Source: Phytopythium helicoides
Taxonomy: Eukaryota; Oomycota; Peronosporomycetes; Pythiales; Pythiaceae
Assembly: GCA_024867545.1 (NCBI GenBank)
Contig: JANFNE010000022.1
Location: forward strand, 496,001 to 560,000
DNA length: 64,000 nucleotides
Direction of reading: 5' to 3'
Shown here: one piece after another, positions 9,880 to 20,620 of the stretch
Layout of the letters: every line of letters starts with the position of its first letter
How positions within the stretch are numbered: the first letter of the stretch is position 1
The notes under the pieces: model-generated
What the model was told of the DNA's origin: nothing
Seen by the model: the letters and a program-made list of their open reading frames with translations, nothing else
The model's database searches: none
Position numbers and translations under genes: made by a program

Positions 9880-12800
9880 ATGTCAACCAGGAGCATGCGC
9901 GCGAAGACACGTGAGAAGCGTGAGGAGGCGCGCGCGCAGCGTGAGCCGTCGGTTGAGGCCACCCCGAGACTGCCGGCACCTGCCCGCCCTCCACCGATGG
10001 GTAAGGCTGCTGCATGCGCTGCCGTGAGAGAGAAGGAGGATCGTGCAGCGCAGGCGGCACAGGCAAGGTCCGTATCGACCCAGAAGCGACCGGCTGCGAG
10101 TCTGACGGCGCAACCCCAAACGAAGAAGCAGAAGGCTCCAAGTCAAAGAGCGATCAAGAAGGCAGAAGCGGTGGAGAAAGCGGCGAAGAAGGCAGCGGAG
10201 GATGAGGCACGACTCGAGCGGATTGCAGACGCGGAGTCATCTGGTTCTGTGATGGTCGACAGCACCCGCGAGTGTCTGGCTGCAGACAAAGCACAGAAGG
10301 CAGCACTACGCAAGACTCCGCCCAAAAAAACTCCGCCCAAGAAGACTCCGCCCAAGAAGAAGATCATGAAGAGTCCCAGTCCTAGCGACGAGCGGTACGT
10401 TGATGTGATTGTGTTTGGAACTTCCATGACCTGCTAGTGCTGCGTATCTGCCAGATCTGACGAGACGACAACGAAAATGTAAGTTGTCAACAGCTACACC
10501 ATGATGCACTATATACAACATGTTGACACTTTTATCATGTTGTACATTGCACGCAGCAATTTCGATGAGCTCGAAAGCGATGACGATGTGAATATTGTTC
10601 AAGAAGGAGAGCAATTTGCTGACCAGTATGATGCACTCACCTTGGATGGAGATGAGTCTGTGTCCGGAGGATCTGACCTTGATTTAGGAGACTTTTAGCA
10701 GTCAGAAGACCAGAGCGATGATGATAATGATGATTCTGACAGTGAAGACGGGTTCGAGTGCGATGAAGATGAGTTAGTGGAGCAATCGGACCTCACAGCG
10801 ATTGCCAGGAATGTGGAATATATGCGTACGCTTGGATTGGGAGGGTGGAGAACCATGACAAAGGACGGTCCGCGGTATCCTGGTCTGATTGAAGTCAACT
10901 CTGGACCAACCCAAGAGGTCCTCGCCATGGCAAACTCTCCTCTCGATCTTTTTTTTTCTTTTTTATGCCCAAGAAGCTGTGGAAAAAGACAGCAGACGAG
11001 TCGACCAAGTACCACCGACAGAATATTGAGCGGCAAGTTGAGAAAATGTATGAGCAGCAACCTGAGCCAAAGAAGAAAACCAAGCAGCAACTTCAAGCGC
11101 AGGAAGCGAGGAAGCCAGACGTACGACCCCATGAGATTTTGCGATGCATTGGACTGCTGATTGCGAGAATGTTGAACCCCCAGCGTCGGCATTTGTACGA
11201 TCATTGGGCAACTACCTTTGTTGGAGCAGTCGCGCCCGGAACATTTGGGCGCTTTATAGCTCGTAACCGGTTCTCTTTCGTGATGCAGAACCTTCACTTT
11301 ACCAACAACAGTGACCCTCGCTCACTCACAGATCGAGCGTGGAAAGTGCGCAGTGTGGTGGACATCTTGCAGCACACTTTCCCGAAGGGGTACGACACAC
11401 CTAGTGCTATTGCTTTTGACGAGGGGATGATTCCGAACCGCAGCCGCTACAATCCCACGCGACAATACCTGAAGGACAAGCCGCACAAGTGGGGCACGAA
11501 GCTCTACATGACTTGCTGCGCGCACACTGGATATTGCATTCGGTACGTGGTGGGTACTGCATGTGCTTCTGACTTTTTTACCGGTCACCTCCTTCTGGAG
11601 GTGACCGGTTTTTTTTTTTTTTTTTTTTTTTGGTTCTCTAAGTCTTCATGTTGTATATGACTCCATCTCAGTTGACACTTTATGTTGTATGTGTCATCCA
11701 GGATAGAGATTTACTGTGGCAAGAATCAATCTGAAGACGAGCTAGGAAACCCTCTACCCGAATCAGCTGATCCTAAGGCTGGCCCTGAAGCTGTCATGAG
11801 GAATCTGCGCGCGGTGTTGCCAAAGAAAGAGGATGGTGCCTTTCATGCTGTTGTTACCGATCGATTTTACACTTCATTTCAGCTTGCCTTTCAGCTACTT
11901 TAGCGCAACATCTACTTCGTTGGGACTTGCCAAACTAATCGACTGGGATTTCTGCTCATACTCAAGCCGAAGAAAAAGGTTACGAGAAGGCCGAAGAGTA
12001 TTCCTCGGGGCGAAACACAAGTTGTTGAGACACCACTCTGCTCCGAGATGCGAATGCTAGTATGGTGGGACAACAAGCCGGTATACTTACTTTCTACTGG
12101 TGCATCGACGGCGATGGAGACATGCGGTGCGGTGTGCATATCTTGCTATCGTTTGGATGTCTATCTCGGCTAACCACTTCGTGTAGAACGCAGATTACGT
12201 GGTGGGTCCAACTTGGTAGTCCCATGTCTAGCAGCTATGCGCGATTATCATCGCTGGATGGGTGGTGTCGATATACACGACCAACTTCGGCTCCAGAGAT
12301 ACTCGCTGCAGCTCCAAGTCCGGTTCAAGAAGTACTACAAGGCAATCTTCCTTGATCTTGTTGACATTGCGCTGGTGAATGCGTACATAGTCTACCGAGC
12401 AGCTCGGTCTGCGAGAGGAGAGACCGCCTCGCACAGCTCGTTCTTCCAAGATTTGCAAGGCCAGCTGCTGGAGTTGACAGAAGAAAACTTTCGCGAAGAA
12501 AGTGTAAGTTATTCATGGTGTATATGTCAACATGCTGTATATGCCATCATGGTAACACTGAATTGTGGTGTATGTGTTGACAGCGGCGTTCACCACTTAC
12601 ACCTTCCTCGCAAGCCGTTGGGCGAGTCACGCCTGAGCACGAGCCAGTTGAGTGTGATGAGTTCCAGCAAATCAGCCCGAATGTTAGGCGCCGGCGGCAG
12701 CGACAGTGCAAAGTCTGCAGTATATACAAGTCGTCTGTGGGGAAGCGACAACAGACCAAGTATTATTGCGCTGGGTGCAGCCCCTCATCGACCAGCAGGT

Positions 12801-13179
12801 ACGCCATCTTGCTTGCGTGTTGAGTGGCGATGTTCTGACAAGCCGAATGCGTACGATTTTCCTGTGCAACAAAGTGTGGCCACACTTCAGTGGCAACACC
12901 ATGGCGTGCCATCAAATTTGGCATTTCAAGTGGAACTATGGGAAGAATCTGCCGAAGCCTCGCGCCGGTCGCGGGATCCAGCTGCGTGCCACGGCGGAGC
13001 AAGCGGTTGGTCCTGGAATTGTTCAAGCGCCCAGAACACCTCAAGCGACGCCGGATCGAGATGAAGCAAGCGTAAGCGACGAAGATAATTGCGCAGAGGG
13101 AGAAGAGCAACTGAGTGGTGCCAGCAGCGACGATGGCAGCGAAGATGACGACGTCAAGAGCGACCGCAAGAGCAGTTGA
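9880..13179 (+). pseudogene. piggyBac transposase (DDE_Tnp_1_7), broken
   Basis: The N-terminal part (from ATG 9880) is basic and Lys/Ala-rich with a thrice-repeated KTPPK. An acidic stretch (10560-10770) follows, then the transposase core. Core landmarks are MPKKLWKKTADES, AFDEGMIPNRSRYNP (first Asp) and VVTDRFYTS (second Asp), then MRDYHRWMGGVDIHDQLR (third Asp). A C-terminal cysteine-rich region follows (CKVCSIYKSS...YYCAGC). Introns are likely near 10401-10459, 10482-10558, 11544-11701 and 12505-12583. Damage: an in-frame TAG at 10696-10698, a frame slip in the T-run near 10950, TAG at 11901-11903, and further breaks near 12100-12200. All three catalytic Asp codons survive, but the gene cannot make a full protein. 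Confidence 0.85.
11580..11631 (+). repeat. Perfect hairpin plus T-run inside a piggyBac intron
   Basis: A 13-bp perfect stem (11580-11592 pairing with 11597-11609, half-site ACCGGTCACCTCC) with loop TTCT is followed by about 22 T. It lies within the predicted intron 11544-11701, so it would be spliced out. It resembles a bacterial terminator in shape only. It may be a small foldback insertion or a signal that shortens the transposase transcript. Confidence 0.7.
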
Positions 13180-13546
13180 GGTGGAAGCTCTGAAAATGGC
13201 GTCTCCGTTGGCGGCGCTGACAGTGGAGGTGAGGGCATCGCTGAGGAAAGCAGCGCGCAACATGGCATTTAGTTTGATTGCTGGAAGGTAATGCACTGTC
13301 GATGCTTACGTGAATCTGCATCTTTTGCTTGGTGAACGCACTTTGACACCAGTGTATTGCAAAAATTGTGCTTGGTGCTCTGACTCTTGATAAAAGGGCC
13401 ATCAACCAACTCACGCATTGGGGTAACACATACAGCATCGATGGCCAAACTTGTTGTATATGGCTTAGCGACGTACCAATCCCCATGTCGCGTTTTTCAG
13501 AGCCGTGCGCAGGCCCAATACAAATTTTAAGTCATTGCACGGCATT

Positions 13547-13570
13547 AACATGCTGTATATACAACATGTT
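13547..13570. repeat. Right subterminal palindrome of piggyBac
   Basis: This is the counterpart of the 9649-9670 palindrome (AACATGCTGTAT / ATACAACATGTT), about 60 bp inside the right end. One position is mismatched between the arms. Confidence 0.68.
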
Positions 13571-13631
13571 TGCAATGCCAAAAAAGTGGAAAATTCTACG
13601 GTCATGGGGGGGGGGGGGGGGGGGGGGGGGG

Positions 13632-13638
13632 TAATACA
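13632..13638 (-). repeat. 3' LTR of the gypsy element, inner part
   Basis: TAATACA is the remaining terminal part of the LTR beyond the piggyBac insertion. It matches 20368-20374. Confidence 0.72.
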
Positions 13639-13650
13639 CTCACCCCCTCC
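13639..13650 (-). other. Polypurine tract of the gypsy element
   Basis: The minus strand reads GGAGGGGGTGAG directly before the 3' LTR. This is the expected plus-strand primer and confirms the LTR border despite the piggyBac insertion. Confidence 0.8.
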
Positions 13651-13931
13651 AAGATGTAATAGGCGTCGTGAGTCGTGACTTGATGGGGTTTGATGCGGTG
13701 CCGTCCTCGCGTTCTGGCGCGACTTCAACGCGTTCTAGCGGAGCGCGCTCGAGGACGTAGGCGCTCTGCAGGGCTAGAAAACAATTAGCACAACCAAAAC
13801 AACCGTGTGCTGCTTACCCGGGTGTCGCCAGAACTTCTCGTCGCGACCGTGCCTGCGTCCGCTGTAGTGTGCCGACGCGTGGCGGGAGATCTTCGGTCTC
13901 GTGTCGGCTTCTGCCGACGCTCAACGTGGCC

Positions 13932-15535
13932 ATGACGTGGACCAGGCAAAATGCGCGCATGTCGACCGGCGGCAGCGCGCCGCGGAAGGAGCTGTCCGTC
14001 GCGGCCTCCCGAAAGTCGGCGCCAGGCACGACCCGGGTAAATCCTAACAAGCGCTGGTCGATCTGGTCTGTGGTTGACCGTAGGGGCAGCCCCGGCACGT
14101 ACGAATACCGCGTCGTGTGGGCGCTGCCCCGCAACCGGAAGAAGCGCGGCCAGTCGACTTGGGAGCCTCGCGTCTGGTTGTTGCGAGAGTGTTCAAGCTT
14201 GGGGACGACCTTGATGTCGTCAACGCTTACCGGACCTGCGCAGACCAACATCCACAACCACGTGAACCAGACGTACCGTCGTGAACGGGGCATCCCACTG
14301 TCAATCCGCGCGTCACCAAGTGGCCGCTGCGGATTTGGAGCGCTTGAAGCTGCTTCGAGAGTTGTGGGCGCAAACGCCTGGTCTTCGGCAGCCGTTTCTG
14401 AAGAGTTTCTTGCTTCCGGCCTGCGTAACCCAAGTGATGAGTCACATGTGGTGTGGCCCACACTGCGACGCTTTGTGAAGTTCGCCAACTCCAGGGCGCG
14501 GGCCAGGGGGTACCCGAGCTGTTCCAAGATACCCTCGGCTGTAACCTGGTTGTTGGAAGCGTCACCGGTCGTCGCGCTCTTGGTTATGTTGCGAGCCTGG
14601 TGTTACCCTGTGGGGTATACGTCTGCGCTGGGGCTTTTGTGGAGAAGTGGCCGGCCAAAATCGGCGCACGACCTTCACTCACGCGCCCGACACCGACTAT
14701 CGGAGGGGTTACTCCGTTTGGCGGACGGCGTCACGTTGTGTACCCGTCGGTGGGCGATTCGCGATTCTCGCGGATACGGAGGAAGAAGCGTGTGTGGTCG
14801 AGATCTTCTCGAGCGAGGCGGGGTCACAGCAGCGGAAACTCCTCGCGCTGCGACGGTGGGGTGTGGTTGCTGCGTGGCAGATGGCTTCGGCGTCCGCAAT
14901 GTCGAAGCGCTCCAAAGGGGTTGCGGCAGGTGTCGTTCCTTGCCGCCCAAAAGGTAGATCACGAGGGATCCCAATGTCCTTTACCGTTGTCTTTCACCCT
15001 CTTGTTGCGTGTGGGTTGAGTTGAGATGCGATTTGTAGACCAAGAAGACGACTTGAGCTCTCCAAAGTAGATTCGCGACTGATTTACCCTGCTGGCTGCA
15101 CGTCCTGCAGCCGCTCCTACGCTGGCTCTATCCTCCATGACGTCCTAGATGTGGTACACGCTAACTAGGCAAAAATACCTAATCTTAACCCCTCAGAAGT
15201 CGTACAGCCCGAGTCAGACCCAGAGCTGAGCCAAACTATCGCAGACCTTGGATCGTACTTATCTGGATCGGTACGATAGCACACAGCGAGGTCCGAGCAC
15301 TCCCGCCTCGATCCTCCCGTCGTCACTGACGATTCTCAGCGGAGGGCGTTCCGCCACACTTTCCCATTGCCCAAGCGCCTCGCCCACGCATTCCTCTTGG
15401 AGGTTGAGACTGCGGGCTCTTTTGCCACTGATGCTGGGACGACGCGAGAGCTCCTCGATGAATGCTTGGGCGACTGGCTCGAGGCGCTGCTCTTCGTCCG
15501 CCGGGTTGAGTTGCAGCGTAAATAGATTTACGAGG
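13932..15535 (+). pseudogene. Antisense chromodomain-like gene inside gypsy
   Basis: A plus-strand gene, opposite to gypsy pol, lies between the pol 3' end and the 3' LTR. The first ATG is at 13932. A chromodomain-like block follows: RWSIWSVVDRRG, then YEYRVVWALPRNRKKRG and STWEPRVWLL at about 14055-14195. Protein-like stretches continue in other frames: GDDLDVVNAYRTCADQHP (about 14203-14255), FAILADTEEEACVVEIFS (about 14758-14811), and a C-terminal stretch with FPLPKRLAHAFLLEVETAG and LLDECLGDWLEALL that stops at 15533-15535. Frame changes show decay. It ends about 80 bp from the convergent end of the gypsy chromodomain. The chromodomain call rests on residue pattern only. Whether this is an original antisense gene of the family or a later insertion is open. 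Confidence 0.6.
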
Positions 15536-15615
15536 ATAAACGTTGTTGTTTTGCTTCTTCATGACGTGTATTCTTCTTATTATCTTGGTTTGCGATGACC
15601 ACGTCGTGGTGCTTC

Positions 15616-18600
15616 CTATTTCCGTCGCCGTTTCCGGCGCTGAGTCCTTTCGAAATCTTGGATATGGCCGGACGCTTGGTGCAAATTCTCGACGGGTCTC
15701 CATGTTGGCGTAGCTTCTCCCACCCACCGTGCTTGGAACTGGACTGCTCCTAGGCGCTTACGCTTGCCTGTGATTGCTTCAACGAGTTGTCCGACACTAC
15801 CATCTCATAGAACGACTGCTTGAGGCTGCGAGAGTCGACTGGGCTACTCGTACGGTTTGAGCGAGCTGGTGTTGAACACTGGATGCAGCTGCATACCGGG
15901 AGGGATGTTGAGCTCGTACGCGTGTGTGTGAACCTTGCGGATGACGGAGTACGGACCGATCCACTTGGATCCCAGCTTGCGCGAGTTTGGGCAGCTGGTG
16001 TGGGCTGTCTCCAAGTGTCGCGTGCTGAGGTACACTCTGTCACTGACGTCGAATACCTGTTCTGCTCGGCCTCGATCGTAAACGTGTGCCATCCGTGCTT
16101 GTGCGTGCTCGATAGCGTCTTGGCATTGACGAAGAACGGCAGCTTGTTGTTCAGCGAAGTTTACCGCCGCCCGCCGTCCCCCACGTAGTCCTTGCCGCTT
16201 TGCATCCGCTAGATTTGCGAGCGGGTTGTGTGGGATGTAACCGATATCCGCCTCGAACGGTGACATCTTAATGCTGTTTTTGACGGCCGCATTGATCCCG
16301 AACTCCGCATTCGCGAGATGGACATCCCAGTCGTCCTGATGTGGACACGAAGCACCGGAGATATTCTTCAAGTGTTCGGTTCGTGCGCTCTGTCTGGCCG
16401 TCACCTTGGGCTCGATACGCTATGGTCATCTTGAGCTTGGTGCCAACAATGTCGAAGACTTGACTCCAGAATCCCGAGATGAACTTGTGGTCGCGGTCAG
16501 AGATGATGTTTTCAGGTATGCCATGGTGCCGCCAAATGTAGTCGATGAAGAGCCGCGCGACCCCACTAGCCGTCACTGTCTTCGCGGTCGCGATGAAGTG
16601 TGACCGCTTGGTTAGTCGATCCACAACAACCCGTATTGAGTCGAACCCTTGTTTCGTCGCTGGAAGGTGGGTGATAGAATCCATGGAGATAGATCGCCAT
16701 CTTTCAGACGGTATTTGGAGGGGTTCGAGCAGTCCTGTTGACTTCGTCAGTCGCGGCTTGTTCCGTCGACACGCTTCGCAGTCGCCGATGTACTTCTTGA
16801 TCGTACGAACCATCCGAGGCCAGTACCAGTCTTCGTGTAACTTGAGGTAAGTTCGATCAACTCCGGGATGGCCGCCGTAGTTGGAATCGTGAACTTCGCT
16901 AATGATGCGGTGTTTGAGCTCGACAGGACTTGGTACAATATCCCGTGGGTGTACGTCTGTTGCTCCTTGATACCAGACAAGATTCTTCTCTTCCAAGAAG
17001 GGCTTGAACTGTTTTTCAGTCAACCAGGTATCGCCTGTTGTCTGTGCTCGCTGCATGATAGCTTTCTTGACATCTTGGACGAACTTATCTTTGGCGTAGC
17101 CAGCGATGATCTGGGCTACCAGATCATCCGTAGGGTTGATCTCGGCGACTCGTAAGCTATAGCTGGTCTCGTTGAAGCTCGGCGTCAGCAGATCATGGAA
17201 CCGCTTAGTCTCAGGCTTAAGATCACGACAACTGAGTGCGTCTGCGATTTCGTTCTTGGCCCCAGGTAAAAACGCAAACACTGGCTGGTACTGCGCGAGG
17301 ATGTCGTACCACCGGGCAAGTCGTCGGTTTGCCATCTTCTGCTGGAAGATCCCTTCGAGTGACTTGTGGTCAGTTTTGATCATGACTGGTTTGTCCAAGC
17401 AATAGATCCGAAAAGCTGCGAGGGCATTGACGATGGCCAGTAACTCTTGCTGCTGCATTGGATACTAAAGCTCGGCAGGTTTCATCTTCCGACTGGTGAA
17501 TGCAATTGGTCTTTCTGTACCTTTCATGACTTGGAACAAAACACCGCCGACTGCGAACTGGCTTGCGTCCGTCCGCAGGTGCATTTGCTTAAAGTCGGGT
17601 AGGTGAATAACAGGAGTGCTGGAAAGACGTTGCTTCAGCTCGTGAAAGTTCTTGAGCTGCTGCTTGTCAAGCGAAATCTTAGTGTTCTCCTTGTCTTTCT
17701 TCTTGAGTAACGAGAAGAGTGAAACCGTCAGTACCGCGTACTGGTTACAGAAGTGCTGGACATAGCCCGTCAACCCGAGGAAGCTATGCACCTCATCTTG
17801 GTTCCGCGGTACCGGTCACTCACGTATGGTTTTGAAAGCTGTGTACTTGATGTGGTCGGCTTTCATCCAGACTTGGTAGTACGCTGACATCAGGTCCATA
17901 CATGAGAAATAGTGCGCGCCAGCCATGCTGTCGAAGACATCTTTCCGCGTCATCGGCACACTCTGGCGGATCGTGTTGGAGTTCAGATACCGGTAGTCGT
18001 GAACGATCCTCCACCCAACTGGTTTGCGCACACAGAACGTTGGTGCTGCGTGTGGACTAATGCTTGGTCGGATGAGTCCTTTCGAGATCATTTCGCGAAC
18101 CCAACGGTCAATCTCGATCTTCTGCTCGGGAGACAACCGCCACTGTTGGCGGTACATCGCAACATTAACGTCCCGCACGTCGATGCGATGCTCGATACCG
18201 CGCTCTATCGGCAGACCTTCTGGTAATTCGGGTCGGAACGCGGTATCCTTGAACTCGAGCAATACTGGATACGCTGGGTTGTCCTTGAATGTGGCCCAAT
18301 CGGTGTCGAGAAATCGGCGAGCTTTCTCGGTGCCGACGTTGTCCGGTTCGTCATGATGGCTTGTCTGTTTGGCGATACGCGAGATGGTGTCGTTCGTTAG
18401 CACGGGCATGAAGTCGTGTTGGGGCTGCTCCTTCGCCGGCAGTCGCACGAACTTTCGTAGCTTCTTCCTTGAGATGTACTTCGTTTCGACGCCACTGGAG
18501 TCCGTCACACCGAATGTGAACATTGTCTCAACCATGGTTGCCTTCTTCTGTCTCCGCGACAGAGTCTTTCCCTCCTCGCGTGAATTCCCAACGGCTTCAA

Positions 18601-20065
18601 CGTCAACCTCCTGATGCGTTTCTGGCACGACGGCCCGACGAGTCTCGGGGCTTATCGTTGACGAGCTTTCGCTGGTCACAGCTTCTCGGAGCTTGGAACC
18701 TGTAGTCGGACTGCGTTTTCCGCACGGAGTCGAAGCTTTGGTCGTAGAAATCACACTTGAGTCTTCTCGGAAGCATCGACGCTTCCGGTCAATATCGGGT
18801 TGTACATCTTCGAAGAACGGCATCCCCAGGATACAGTCAAACGCTTCTGGTATGTCGAACACCACTGCAGCGCACTGATACACCGGTACCTTAGGAAGGT
18901 GGATGTCCACTTCCACAACTTCCAGGGTCGCGCGCGTCATTTTGTTGTCACCGAGCTGGACTGTGATCGTCTTGTCGGGGAATTGCCGAGTTGGCAAACC
19001 CCGCTTGGTGACGTAGCTGCGCGAGACGTACACCGTTGTCGCGCCGGAGTCCAACAGAATCGTTGCGCTTATTCTGCTGTCTGCGTCTTGAATTTCACCT
19101 TGCATCTTGAACAACGGTGACGAACGATAGACGAGAGGGTCATCGCAAAGAAGGTTCAACTTGAATGTATTCAGAGTTAAATCGTCCTTGCTGACTCTTG
19201 CCGGCAGGTCCCTCTTCTACTGACGTGACTGGCCGTTTCCCTGGTCCTTCTTGAACAAGAGGCAGTCTTTCTTGAAGTGTCCAGGCTTCTGGCAGTAGAA
19301 GCACACAGGACCGTCCTTCTTCACGTCGCCCTTGTTCCCTGCTTGTAGTGACCGGGCTTGAACGGCTTGCGGTTGAACGGCCGCTCGAAGCGCTTGCCTC
19401 GTGATGCTGATGGGCCTTTGAACCCCGAAGGTCGCGCTTGCTGCTGACGCTCCGATCGTTCACGAGGCTTGTCGTATCCGACACCAAAGTGCGCTTGCTC
19501 GTACTTGGCTGCTAAGTCCATCGCCTCGCTGATTGTGGATGGGTTCTCGAGCTTGATGTAGGTTGGACATTCTTCCTCAGTCCATCGCAGTAGTTGGCTA
19601 CTTGGTCGACGTCGCTCATGTCCTCAACGCGAAAGATCCACGCGGAGTAACGCCCGTTGTAGTCCTCGATTTCGCTCCCTTGACGCAGTTGGCGAAGCTT
19701 CTGGCGAAGTGTAGCTTGGTAGTTGGACGCCTCGAAGTTGCTGAGCGCATCACACTTGAACTGGCCCCAAGTTTGGTGCTCCGCTGGCGTGCGCGATGCC
19801 CAGAAGAGGAACCATCCAGTCGCGGGATCCTCCATCGCAGTCCCCGCAATCGCCGGCATGATCATGTTGTTGCCCGTCGGATCGTGGCCGTGTATGAGAC
19901 AGAGCGTCTCGACTTGGAAGAGACACTGACGGACGTCGTCGCCGCGCTTCCCCTGAACTTCGGTAAGTTGTCAGGGACAAGGGGCATGGACTCAGACGAT
20001 GCCATTTCCGTTGGCGCTTGGAGCGATGCGATCTCCGCGCGTAGCTGAGCGATCTGCGTCTCCAT
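15616..20065 (-). pseudogene. Gypsy gag-pol, broken, RT core deleted
   Basis: Read leftward from METQIAQLRAEIASLQ at 20065: Gag in at least three frames; the zinc knuckle CFYCQKPGHFKKDC (about 19265-19305); protease ILLDSGATTVYV (about 19030-19065); RT from WRIVHDYRYLN and FSCMDLMSAYYQV to YTAFKTIRE at 17820. There the frame jumps straight to PVPRNQDEVHSFLGL, so the catalytic YxDD region (roughly 90-100 residues) is missing. RNase H follows (LRTDASQFAVGGVL, IKTDHKSLE), interrupted by TAG near 17464. The integrase has its HHCC zinc region (HDSNYGGHPG...CEACRRNK) and core (SMDSITHLP, ISDRDHKFIS, GDGQTERTNRT), with a frameshift near 16400. After KPYE-stop (about 15844) a frame-shifted chromodomain (FQARWVGE, TWRPVENL) ends at 15616. 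Confidence 0.88.
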
Positions 20066-20149
20066 CTCCTCTTGACTTGGTCCCTCCCCGGCTTAAGCCG
20101 AAACCGTATCTTGACGTGTCGGTCGCGCCATGTCGATGGGGCTGGGACC

Positions 20150-20163
20150 AACAGGTGCTACCA
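20150..20163 (-). other. Candidate primer-binding site of the gypsy element
   Basis: One base inside the 5' LTR the minus strand reads TGGTAGCACCTG. The TGG start and position fit a primer-binding site complementary to a tRNA 3' CCA end. TGGTAGC resembles the initiator-tRNA type, but the tRNA cannot be named with confidence. Confidence 0.45.
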
Positions 20164-20164
20164 G

Positions 20165-20374
20165 TGTTTCAAGTCTTCCTCGAGGACGACGACGGAGAGG
20201 AGGAGAAGGAGAAGAAGGCTTGAGCGCTGGCGGGCGAGTTCCGAAGTGAGGGCGGCCCGCCCGCAGGGAGTTCCAGCCACCCATGAGGGCGGCTGTACGT
20301 ACGTCTCCCTTTTTATGTGTATATCTTTAAACTAATAACAGCCGATAACTGGCTCTAATTTAATATTTAATACA
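20165..20374 (-). repeat. 5' LTR of the gypsy element
   Basis: This is an uninterrupted 210-bp LTR. In element orientation it runs from TGTATTAAATATTA to GACTTGAAACA. It supplies the empty TTAA site that shows where piggyBac entered the sister LTR. Confidence 0.88.
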
Positions 20375-20620
20375 CATTTGACGCGTTTCGCGCTGCTGAG
20401 GCAGCAGTGAATCTCCAAATCCCGACGTCATGTCGGACGAGTCCATTGTCGCCGCACCCAAGAGGCCAAGAGGGTTGCGCGACAGAAGGCAGCGGACGTA
20501 CCGGCGGATGATGCAACCGGCGGCGTCACCGTCCAAACCCTTATCGCTGAGCTCGCATTTGTTCAAAACAAATAGAATTATTTGAGACGCGCGTTGTATC
20601 TTCAAGAGTCGCAGATATCT
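20375..20620. other. Flank of gypsy and upstream region of the next gene
   Basis: No gene is recognised. The stretch holds the right flank of the gypsy element and the 5' region of the secreted EGF protein gene. A short minus-strand frame (20360-20605) overlaps the LTR and has no motif. Confidence 0.5.

Larger units (their letters stand above)
9581..13631 (+). mobile_element. piggyBac element inserted at TTAA in a gypsy LTR
   Basis: The ends are mirror images: 29 C then ATGACCG on the left (9581-9616), and CGGTCAT then 26 G on the right (13599-13631). The target TTAA lies at 9577-9580. On the right side TAA (13632-13634) remains, so the first T of the second TTAA copy is lost or miscalled. 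The uninterrupted LTR at 20165-20374 shows the empty site, ATATTTAATACA. A subterminal palindrome lies near each end. The encoded transposase is of the piggyBac DDD family but broken, so the copy is non-autonomous. Confidence 0.88.
9369..20374 (-). mobile_element. Chromodomain Ty3/gypsy element, nested and defective
   Basis: A 5' LTR at 20165-20374 and a 3' LTR at 9369-13638 (split by piggyBac) share sequence from TGTTTCAAGTC to CTTAATATTTAA. In element orientation the LTR reads TG...CA. A candidate primer-binding site follows the 5' LTR, and a clear polypurine tract (GGAGGGGGTGAG) precedes the 3' LTR at 13639-13650. Flanking TATTT (9364-9368) and CATTT (20375-20379) may be an imperfect 5-bp duplication. 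The element is about 6.95 kb without the inserted piggyBac. Gag, protease, partial RT, RNase H, integrase and chromodomain are recognisable but broken, so it cannot move on its own. Confidence 0.88.

Noticed and set aside
11580..11631. Hairpin plus T-run as a bacterial Rho-independent terminator
   Set aside because: It lies within an intron of a eukaryotic transposase gene, so only the shape is similar.
13814..14527. 237-codon minus-strand frame in gypsy, considered as an env-like gene
   Set aside because: It is antisense to the chromodomain-like gene and has no signal peptide or membrane segment.
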